A stretch of DNA of 9,765 nucleotides. Origin: CAZLIC01 sp964559535. Its GTDB lineage: Bacteria; Pseudomonadota; Alphaproteobacteria; Rhodobacterales; Rhodobacteraceae. Position numbers and translations under genes: made by a program. How positions within the stretch are numbered: position 1 is the first letter of the stretch; every line of letters starts with the position of its first letter. The notes beneath the pieces were generated by a model. That model did no database searches. It saw only the letters and a program-made list of their open reading frames with translations, and was not told the DNA's origin. Below are positions 1 through 5,491 of this stretch, piece after piece. The stretch spans positions 1 to 9,765 of the forward strand of contig CAZLIC010000117.1 in NCBI GenBank assembly GCA_964559535.1. Direction: 5' to 3'.

Positions 1-12
1 TCAAATCCCAGA

Positions 13-72
13 TCAGGAAGCCGGGCAGAAGGTGGGGGGGCAACAACGCTTACGAAGCTCTTCTAAGGTCAT
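13..72 (-). CDS. Short or frameshifted ORF just after the integrase gene
   Basis: An ATG lies two bases past the integrase TAG stop, with a good purine-rich ribosome site (AAAGGGGG) about seven bases upstream, inside the end of the integrase gene. As written the ORF encodes only MTLEELRKRCCPPTFCPAS and then meets TGA. The plus strand carries a run of seven G at 34-40, within this ORF. Removing or adding one G in that run gives frames that stay open to the left edge of the window (continuing ...CPPPSARLPDL or ...CPPHLLPGFLIW). This suggests either a longer gene interrupted by a one-base indel or a short spurious ORF. I do not recognise the product. The coupled start implies co-transcription with the integrase. 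Confidence 0.35.
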   Translation of the reverse strand: MTLEELRKRCCPPTFCPAS

Positions 73-73
73 C

Positions 74-1225
74 CTATGACCCCCTTTGGCCCTGTGGCCT
101 GACCAAGGCGGCGCAGACCTGTTCTTGGGCCTCGCGCATGTGACCGAGCAGGTGTGCCCGCGTCACATAACCCCACGTCACCCCAGCGGGGCGATGGTTC
201 ATCAGCAGGGTGATCGTCTGCATGTCCACCCCGGCCTCCAAGGCCCACGTCCTATAAGTGTGCCGCATCTGGTGGGGCGCGTGGGGGAACTGATCCGTGC
301 GGCGCATCTCCTCGATGTGGCCCGACGTGCTCGTGGTTGACGGGAACACGAAGGGGCTGGCGAACGGCGCGGTGTCCTGTTTGACTTTCTCCAGTACCTG
401 CAACAGCCGCCTTGGCAGGGGTAGGCGGAAGGCCCGCGCCTCGCCGCCCTTGGGTGAGGGCACGGTCAACACGCCGTCGTCGTCCAAATGTTCCCACTTC
501 ATCGACCGGGCGTCATGCGACCGCAGCCCGGTCAGCAGCAGAACCGTCCGGCAAGCCGCTCGCAACTGATCGTCCATGGCGTCAAGCGCCCGCCATGCCG
601 CAGTCAGCCCGGCGACGTCCAGAGCCCATTGGCGCGGGGCTTCCTTGTTCATCCTTACCGCACGGCTGACCGGATTGGGTGGCAGGTCCTGAGTGCGCGC
701 GGCATCGTTATAGACCGCCTTCAAAGCCCGCATTGCACCGTTTGCCCCATAGGGCCCGTTCTTCTTGGTGATCTTCTCGTGCAGGCTTCGCACGGTCTCG
801 CGGTCCAGCCTGTCAAACGGAATGTCGAGGATGGGTTTCAACGGCCCCAGCACTTTTTCCTCATACCATCCAACAGTGCTAGGGCGGAGTTCAACGCCGC
901 GCGTCTCCCTATAACGATCCCACGCTGTGCGAAGGCTGGGAACGGTGCGTTTGGCAGACCTTGGATCCTCTCCGCGTCGCAGCGTCAGTTTCAGCTCGTT
1001 CGCCTTGTCACGGGCGGTCCTGAGGCTCACGGCGTCGGTGCGACCGATTATGATCGACACGTATCGGTCGCTGCCGTCGTTAATTCGGCCCACGAGCTTG
1101 TAGCTTGCGGACTTGCTGCCCACGACAATGCGCAGGCCCGACACGTCCTCATCATAGACCTGCGCGCCAGCTTGATGTTCTTCGGCGATCCGATTTACGG
1201 TCGCTTGCGTAAGTTTGGTGCTCAT
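74..1225 (-). CDS. Tyrosine-type site-specific integrase (P4 family)
   Basis: This recombinase would insert and excise an integrative element at a tRNA gene. With the start at 1225 it has 383 residues, typical of the family. The N-terminal part (about 1-90) looks like the arm-binding Arm-DNA-bind (DUF4102) domain, with 'GLRIVV' and 'RRGEDPR'. The middle (about 95-190) looks like the core-binding SAM-like domain. The C-terminal part is the catalytic domain. All active-site residues are visible: R235 (LLTGLR), K259 (PSPKGG), H318 and R321 (HQMRHT), H344 (MNH) and nucleophile Y353 (WGYV). I chose ATG 1225 because GAGG lies about nine bases upstream and the arm domain begins right there. The frame is open to 1360, but that extension carries no recognisable domain. 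The gene reads away from the tRNA-Leu fragment at 1377-1431, the usual arrangement for a tRNA-targeting element. It appears less GC-rich than the host genes to its right, which fits horizontal origin. Confidence 0.92.
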   Translation of the reverse strand: MSTKLTQATVNRIAEEHQAGAQVYDEDVSGLRIVVGSKSASYKLVGRINDGSDRYVSIIIGRTDAVSLRTARDKANELKLTLRRGEDPRSAKRTVPSLRTAWDRYRETRGVELRPSTVGWYEEKVLGPLKPILDIPFDRLDRETVRSLHEKITKKNGPYGANGAMRALKAVYNDAARTQDLPPNPVSRAVRMNKEAPRQWALDVAGLTAAWRALDAMDDQLRAACRTVLLLTGLRSHDARSMKWEHLDDDGVLTVPSPKGGEARAFRLPLPRRLLQVLEKVKQDTAPFASPFVFPSTTSTSGHIEEMRRTDQFPHAPHQMRHTYRTWALEAGVDMQTITLLMNHRPAGVTWGYVTRAHLLGHMREAQEQVCAALVRPQGQRGS

Positions 1226-1376
1226 TTGGTTCGACCTCATCATCGAGCTTCGGCCCGATGTCAGGCCCGGTACGAAACCAGAACCGACACGGTGCCACAC
1301 GATGATGGTGTCGCGTTTCCTTATGAAAGTAAGCCATGAAACGACCCGGCATATTCCCATATGTCGTTGATTCTAA

Positions 1377-1431
1377 GACTTAAAATCCCTTGCTTTCGGG
1401 CGTGCCGGTTCGAGTCCGGCCGCGGGCACCA
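1377..1431 (+). other. Attachment site: 3' fragment of tRNA-Leu(TAA)
   Basis: The sequence matches the 3' portion of a bacterial tRNA-Leu. It has an anticodon loop CTTAAAA (1379-1385, anticodon TAA), the 3' side of the anticodon stem, a long class II variable arm, a complete T arm (stem GCCGG/CCGGC at 1404-1408 and 1416-1420 around loop TTCGAGT), an acceptor strand CGCGGGC and an encoded CCA. No 5' acceptor strand GCCCGCG or D arm lies upstream, and the bases 5' of the loop pair at only two of five stem positions, so this is not a working tRNA gene. The break at the anticodon loop is a usual crossover point for tyrosine integrases. The fragment would be the displaced host end (attR-like), with the element to the left and the intact tRNA expected at its far end. 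A weak hairpin (1454-1468, GTGCG/CGCAC followed by TTT) downstream may be the old tRNA terminator. The strand is that of the tRNA sense. Confidence 0.85.
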
Positions 1432-1524
1432 AGGTTGGACTGCGCGCGGAATTGTGCGGAATGCGCACTTTCTGCGGGATTTGCGGTCGTTTTCCGGTGA
1501 TGAAGGTTCGAAATATGCAAGCCG

Positions 1525-2358
1525 CTACAGATGGTAGAAGGCAGCAGCGGTGCCGCCGAAGACGCGGTCGCGGTCGAGGGCGGGCAGGTGCGCGGTCAGG
1601 TCCCGTGCGGCGCGGTACCAGTCGGAATATTCGCCGCGCAACCGGCACACCGGCCAGTCCGACCCCCACATGGTGCGCTCGGGGCCGAAGACGCGCAGGA
1701 TGTGATCGGCGTAGGGGCGCAGGTCCTCGACCGTCCAGCCCGGGTTTGCCTCGGTGATCAGCGCCGAGAACTTCACGCAGGCGCCGGTTTCCCCCGCGAT
1801 GCGCGACATGCCTTCGGCCCAATGCGCAAAACTTTCGGCACTATGGGCGCGGATCTGCGGTTTCATGCAATGGTCGATCACCGTGCGCATCTGCGGATAG
1901 CGCTTCAGCAGGCGCAGGAAAGGGTCGAGATGGCGCGGAAAGCCCAGCGCGTCGAAGGTCAGGTCAAGGTCGACCAGTGCCCGGTAGGCCCATTGCACAT
2001 CGTCGCGGTGCATCCAGCCGTCATCGGGAATGTCCTGGATCATCGGGCGGACTCCCTTGAATTTCGGATGCCCCTTCAGGCGCTTGAGAACCGACATTGA
2101 GGTGGCGTCTTCAAAGTTGACCCAGCCTACCACGCCCGCGACCCAGCCGCAGCCATCGGCCACGCCCAGCATGTATTCGGTCTCGTTCACCGTGGCCGCC
2201 GCCTGGACCACCACCGTGGCCCCTATTCCCGCGGCATCCAGCTGCGGTTTCAGGTCGGCGGGGTGGTAGGGGCGGTCCAGCACCGGGTCGCCCTTCGGCA
2301 TCCAGTCATGATCCCCGCGGCCGGGGTGCCAGAAGTGCTGGTGTGCGTCGATCTGCAT
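1525..2358 (-). CDS. Amidohydrolase family lactonase (L-fuconolactonase-like)
   Basis: This is a 277-residue TIM-barrel hydrolase of the amidohydrolase-2 family (COG3618), which contains L-fucono-1,5-lactonase and 2-pyrone-4,6-dicarboxylate hydrolase. Such enzymes open sugar or pyrone lactones in the cytoplasm. Visible marks are the N-terminal DAHQHFW (H6 and H8), TVIDH (D162, H163), CVKFSAL (K196) and the C-terminal WGSDWPV with catalytic D234. I set the start at ATG 2358 because AAGGAG sits about seven bases upstream and the DAHQHFW strand normally opens these proteins; the frame stays open to 2490 but that extension looks unconserved. The gene lies 94 bases downstream of an aldo/keto reductase on the same strand. 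This suggests a pair that oxidises an aldose and then hydrolyses the lactone. Family is secure; the L-fucono-lactone substrate is inferred from the neighbour. Confidence 0.85.
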   Translation of the reverse strand: MQIDAHQHFWHPGRGDHDWMPKGDPVLDRPYHPADLKPQLDAAGIGATVVVQAAATVNETEYMLGVADGCGWVAGVVGWVNFEDATSMSVLKRLKGHPKFKGVRPMIQDIPDDGWMHRDDVQWAYRALVDLDLTFDALGFPRHLDPFLRLLKRYPQMRTVIDHCMKPQIRAHSAESFAHWAEGMSRIAGETGACVKFSALITEANPGWTVEDLRPYADHILRVFGPERTMWGSDWPVCRLRGEYSDWYRAARDLTAHLPALDRDRVFGGTAAAFYHL

Positions 2359-2399
2359 GGGTTGCTCCTTGTCCCGGCGCCGGAGGCTCTGCCCGCCTG

Positions 2400-2430
2400 C
2401 CATCGGTTCTTGAACGATGGCGAACGATGG
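2400..2430. repeat. Inverted plus direct GAACGATGG repeat in the AKR-lactonase gap
   Basis: Two direct copies of GAACGATGG lie at 2412-2420 and 2422-2430, ten bases apart. An inverted copy, CCATCGGTTC with one extra G, lies at 2400-2409. The array sits 42-72 bases upstream of the lactonase start. It could be a helical-phased protein binding site or a hairpin in the intercistronic RNA. No regulator family is recognised from it. Confidence 0.4.
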
Positions 2431-2433
2431 AGG

Positions 2434-2463
2434 GCCCCCCCCCGGGGTATTTTCACAAAGATG
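2434..2463. repeat. GC-rich palindrome plus TATTTTCACAAAGATG motif
   Basis: GGGCCCCCCCCCGGGG is followed by TATTTTCACAAAGATG, overlapping the last codons and the TGA stop of the aldo/keto reductase. A related motif, CCCGGGATATTTGGAAAAGG, reads on the minus strand at about 7084-7103. Such GC-run plus A/T-box elements recur between genes in Rhodobacteraceae, to my recollection. The GC block could give weak transcript attenuation between the reductase and the lactonase, but there is no clear T-tract terminator. Confidence 0.4.
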
Positions 2464-3487
2464 AGGCAGCGGTCGGGCAGTCGGCCGCAATCAGACCCTG
2501 CGCCTTCAGGTCGTCCCACAGCGCCTGCGGGATGGCGGCGCGGGCGGCGGCCAGGTTGCCCGCCATCTCGGCCTGCCCCTGCCCGCCGGGAATGACCGAG
2601 ATGGTGGCGGGGTGCATGAGCGGAAAGTGGAAGGCCGCGTCCACCATGCGCACGCCGTGCGCGGCGCAGGCGGCCTGCAGGCGACCCGCCCGGTCCAGCA
2701 CCCACTGCGGTGCGGGGTTGTAGTTGTAGAAGGCGCCGGGGCGCGGGCCGGTGGCCAGCACGCCCGAGTTGTAGGGGCCGCCGATCACCACGCCCACGCC
2801 GCGCGCCTGGGCGGCGTTCATGAAGCCCAGGCTTTCCTGTTCCAGCAGGGTGTAGCGGCCGGCCAGCAGGAAAAGGTCGGGATCGCCGCGGTCCAGCACC
2901 CATTGGCACGGCTGCCATTCGTTCACGCCCAGGCCGAAGGCGCGGATCACGCCTTCGTCGCGCAGCCTGACCAGCGCCTTGTAGCCGCCCGCCATGAAAG
3001 CATCGAGCCTGTCCTGCAACGCCTGCGGGGTCTTGTGGTTGAACAGGTCAAGGTCGTGGGCAAAGAGGATGTCCACCCGGTCAACCCCCAGCCGTTCCAG
3101 CGAGAATTCCAGGCTGCGGAACACCGCGTCATAGCCGTAGTCGTAGATCTCGTTGCGCGAGGGGACGTCGAACCATTTGTCCAGCCCGTCACGTTTGTCG
3201 GGGGTGGTGGCGCGGAACAGGCGGCCGATCTTGGTGGACAGGATGTATTCATCGCGAGGCTTGCCGCGCAGGAAGCGGTTCAGCCGGGTTTCCGACAGGC
3301 CGAGGCCATAGAGAGGCGCCGTGTCGAAGTAGCGCACCCCGCCGTCCCAGGCCGCCTGCAGCACCGCATGCGCCTCGTCGTCGGAGATCGCGCGGTAGAG
3401 GTTGGCGATGGGGGCCGTGCCCATGCCGATCTCGGTAAAGCGCAAAGCGCCCTTTCCCCCCCGGTCCCAGACCCGTTCCGCCTGCAT
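2453..3487 (-). CDS. Aldo/keto reductase, D-threo-aldose (L-fucose) 1-dehydrogenase type
   Basis: This 344-residue AKR-fold oxidoreductase would oxidise C1 of an aldose to the lactone with NAD(P)+ in the cytoplasm. The catalytic tetrad is visible: D55 and Y60 in RYFDTAPLYG, K86 in STKIG and H144 in FAHD. The motifs GMGTAPIANLYRAISD near the N terminus, GLGLSETRL after Y60, and YDYGYDAVFRSLEFSLERLG are typical of the D-threo-aldose 1-dehydrogenase / L-fucose dehydrogenase subgroup rather than of general AKRs. The start at 3487 is supported by GGGAGG about seven bases upstream. The gene is divergent from the BtpA gene and leads a probable two-gene unit with the lactonase. A palindrome in the shared promoter region suggests coordinated control. 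The fold and catalytic class are clear; the exact sugar could be L-fucose, L-galactose, D-arabinose or a relative. Confidence 0.88.
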   Translation of the reverse strand: MQAERVWDRGGKGALRFTEIGMGTAPIANLYRAISDDEAHAVLQAAWDGGVRYFDTAPLYGLGLSETRLNRFLRGKPRDEYILSTKIGRLFRATTPDKRDGLDKWFDVPSRNEIYDYGYDAVFRSLEFSLERLGVDRVDILFAHDLDLFNHKTPQALQDRLDAFMAGGYKALVRLRDEGVIRAFGLGVNEWQPCQWVLDRGDPDLFLLAGRYTLLEQESLGFMNAAQARGVGVVIGGPYNSGVLATGPRPGAFYNYNPAPQWVLDRAGRLQAACAAHGVRMVDAAFHFPLMHPATISVIPGGQGQAEMAGNLAAARAAIPQALWDDLKAQGLIAADCPTAASSL

Positions 3488-3513
3488 CGGTGCGCCTCCC
3501 TGCGTTTCCCACT

Positions 3514-3529
3514 GACATGCTAGTATGTC
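3514..3529. promoter_or_regulatory. Palindromic operator between divergent genes
   Basis: GACATGCTAGTATGTC is a 16-bp inverted repeat around a CTAG core, with one mismatched symmetric base pair. It lies 27 bases upstream of the reductase start and 59 upstream of the BtpA start. It overlaps the proposed -10 of the leftward promoter. The size and symmetry suit a dimeric repressor such as a GntR- or LacI-family sugar regulator; the family is inferred, and no regulator gene is in the window. Confidence 0.6.
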
Positions 3530-3545
3530 CCGGCTTCCGGGCCAA
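3517..3545 (-). promoter_or_regulatory. Possible sigma-70-type promoter for the aldo/keto reductase
   Basis: On the minus strand a -35 box TTGGCC (3540-3545) is followed by exactly 17 bases and a -10 box TAGCAT (3517-3522). The -10 is inside the palindrome at 3514-3529, so a bound regulator would block it. On the plus strand TAGTAT (3521-3526) could be the -10 for the BtpA-M42-kinase operon, but no good -35 is seen before it. Confidence 0.4.
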
Positions 3546-3587
3546 CGGGTTTCGCGCTAGCGTCCGCACCAGAGCAGGGGGGATACA

Positions 3588-4400
3588 ATGTCACGGTTTG
3601 CACAGGTGTTCGGCGCGGGGCGCAAGCCGGTGATCGCCATGGTGCATCTGCCCGCGCTGCCGGGCGCGCCGCTGTATGACCCAGAGGCGGGGATGGCGGG
3701 CGTGCTGGCCAGTGCGCGTGCCGATCTGGCGGCGCTGCAGGCGGCGGGCGTGGACGCCGTGATGTTCGGCAACGAGAACGACCGGCCCTACGAATTGCAG
3801 GTGGGCACGGCCAGCACGGCGGCGATGGCCTTTGTGATCGGGGCCTTGCGGGGCGAGATGCGCGTGCCGTTCGGGGTGAACGTGCTGTGGGATCCGATGG
3901 CGACCATGGCGCTGGCAGCGGCCACGGGGGCGGGTTTCGTGCGCGAGATCTTCACCGGGCTTTACGCCAGCGACATGGGCCTGTGGGGGCCCGATGCCGG
4001 GCGCGCGGTGCGCGAACAGGCACGGCTGCACATCCCGCAGGTGGCACGGCTGTACAATGTCTCGGCCGAATTCGCGCATTCGATGGACGCCCGGCCCTTG
4101 CCCGACCGGGCGCGGTCGGCGGTGTTTTCGGCGCTGCCCGATGCCGTGCTGGTGTCGGGGGCGATCACCGGCGAGGCGGCGCGGATGGAGGACCTGGAGG
4201 GGGTGAAGCGGGTGTTGCCCGCCACCCCGGTGCTGGCCAACACCGGGGTGAAGCATGCCACGGTGGCCGATGTGCTGGCGGTGGCCGATGGCTGCATCGT
4301 GGGGTCGGCGCTGAAGCTGGGGGGAGATACCTGGGCGGCGGTGGACCCTGACCGCGCGGCGGACTTCATGGCGCGCGCCCGCGCGGCGCGGGGGTACTGA
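3588..4400 (+). CDS. BtpA/SgcQ family TIM-barrel protein
   Basis: The 270-residue product matches the BtpA family (PF03437), whose members include cyanobacterial BtpA, linked to photosystem I biogenesis, and E. coli SgcQ. Most members lack a known reaction. Conserved stretches visible are IAMVHLPALPGAP (16-28), GVDAVMFGNENDRPY (54-68), VNVLWD (98-102), FVREIFTG (117-124), SGAITG (190-195), LANTGVKH (216-223) and the phosphate-loop-like DGCIVGSALKLGGDTWAAVD (234-253). These give the outline of an eight-stranded barrel, with no signal peptide or membrane segment. ATG 3588 has GGGGGGA seven bases upstream. The TGA stop overlaps the next ATG (TGATG), so translation is coupled to the M42 gene. In this sugar-kinase context an enzymatic role on a phosphorylated or glycosidic sugar is more likely than photosystem assembly; that is inference. 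Genome annotations often call such genes 'BtpA family protein'. Confidence 0.9.
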   Translation: MSRFAQVFGAGRKPVIAMVHLPALPGAPLYDPEAGMAGVLASARADLAALQAAGVDAVMFGNENDRPYELQVGTASTAAMAFVIGALRGEMRVPFGVNVLWDPMATMALAAATGAGFVREIFTGLYASDMGLWGPDAGRAVREQARLHIPQVARLYNVSAEFAHSMDARPLPDRARSAVFSALPDAVLVSGAITGEAARMEDLEGVKRVLPATPVLANTGVKHATVADVLAVADGCIVGSALKLGGDTWAAVDPDRAADFMARARAARGY

Positions 4401-5491
4401 TGGACCTGCGCGCGGTTCTGGAAGAGCTGATGCTGATCCCGGGCCTGGCCGGGCACGAGGGACGGGTGGCCGGCGCCATTTCCCGGCATCTGGACGCCAT
4501 GGGCATTGGGTGGCGCACCGACCGGCTGGGCAACCTGATGGCCACCCTGCCGGGCGATCCGGCGCGGCCTTCGGTGATGGTCTTCACCCATATGGATTCA
4601 CTGGGCTTCATCGTGCGGAAGGTCGAGCCTTCGGGCCTTCTGCGGCTGGAACGGCTGGGCGGCGTGCCCGAGCGCGCGATGGCGGCGCAGGCGGTGCTGG
4701 TCTCGACCCGGGCGGGCGACGTGGCGGGGGTGATCGCCAACAAGAGCCACCACGCGACCTTGCCCGAGGAGAAGTACCGCGTGCTGCCCTATGCCGAGCA
4801 CTATGTCGACTGCGGCTTCCGCGATGCGGACGAGGCGGCGGCGGCGGGGGTGCGGATCGGCGATCCGGCGGTGTGGCATCCGCGCGTGCTGCCCTTGCAC
4901 GGGTCGCGCCTGGCAGGCACCACGGTGGACGACCGGGCGGGTTGCGCGGTGCTGCTTGCGCTCGCGCCGCGTGTCCTGGCGATGCCCGACCGGCCCACGG
5001 TGCATCTGGTGTTCAGCGTGCAGGAAGAGTTCAACCTGCGCGGCGTGTTGCCCGCCGTGCGCGCGTTGCAGCCCGACATCGCGCTGCAGATCGACCTGGT
5101 GCTGTGCGCCGACACGCCCGATATGGCGGGGCGCGGCGAAGTGCGGCTGGGCGGCGGCCCCGCGATCAGCCTGTATTCCTTCCACGGGCGCGGCACGCTG
5201 AACGGGTTGATCCCGCATCCCGCGCTGGTGGCGCTGGCAGAGGCGGCGGCCGATGCGCAGGGCCTGCCGCTGCAGCGGTCGGCCCATACCGGCGCGCTGA
5301 CCGAGACGAGCTATGTGCAGCTGGAAGGCACCGAAGGCGTGGCCTGCCTGGACATGGGGTTCCCCTGCCGCCATACCCATTCGGCGCTGGAAGTGGTGGA
5401 TACCGATGACCTTGCCGCGCTGGTGGCGTTGCTGGCCGCGACGGTTGCCCGCATCGACCCCGCCTTCCCCCTGACCCGGAGGCCGCAATGA
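4400..5491 (+). CDS. M42 family metallopeptidase (FrvX/SgcX-like)
   Basis: The 363-residue product is a cytoplasmic di-metal hydrolase of the M42 family (COG1363), usually annotated as glutamyl aminopeptidase or 'endoglucanase'. Metal and catalytic residues can be read off: H64 and D66 in FTHMDSLGF, D177 in TVDDRAG, E209 and E210 in VQEEFN, a D in LCADTPD (probably D238) and H327 in CRHTHSALE. None of the expected ligands is missing, so it should be active. Its ATG shares one base with the BtpA stop (TGATG) and its own stop overlaps the kinase start (ATGA). M42 proteins are embedded in sugar operons in E. coli (frvX, sgcX), and sgc also carries a BtpA homologue (sgcQ), so the pairing here repeats a known linkage. 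The natural substrate in such operons is unsettled; it may be a sugar-amino-acid or acylated conjugate rather than a peptide (inference). Confidence 0.9.
   Translation: MDLRAVLEELMLIPGLAGHEGRVAGAISRHLDAMGIGWRTDRLGNLMATLPGDPARPSVMVFTHMDSLGFIVRKVEPSGLLRLERLGGVPERAMAAQAVLVSTRAGDVAGVIANKSHHATLPEEKYRVLPYAEHYVDCGFRDADEAAAAGVRIGDPAVWHPRVLPLHGSRLAGTTVDDRAGCAVLLALAPRVLAMPDRPTVHLVFSVQEEFNLRGVLPAVRALQPDIALQIDLVLCADTPDMAGRGEVRLGGGPAISLYSFHGRGTLNGLIPHPALVALAEAAADAQGLPLQRSAHTGALTETSYVQLEGTEGVACLDMGFPCRHTHSALEVVDTDDLAALVALLAATVARIDPAFPLTRRPQ

Noticed and set aside
488..1339. 283-codon plus-strand ORF
   Set aside because: It is antisense to the integrase, which has all six catalytic residues; no domain is visible.
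1377..1431. Functional tRNA-Leu gene
   Set aside because: The 5' acceptor strand, D arm and 5' side of the anticodon stem are absent upstream.
1373..1822. Minus-strand ORF ending in GLEPARPKARDFKS
   Set aside because: The ending is the known false peptide from reading a tRNA-Leu 3' end backwards; the rest overlaps the amidohydrolase in another frame.
2359..2490. N-terminal extension of the amidohydrolase
   Set aside because: The first strand motif DAHQHFW follows directly on ATG 2358, which has AAGGAG upstream; the extension would overlap the reductase end and shows no conserved feature.
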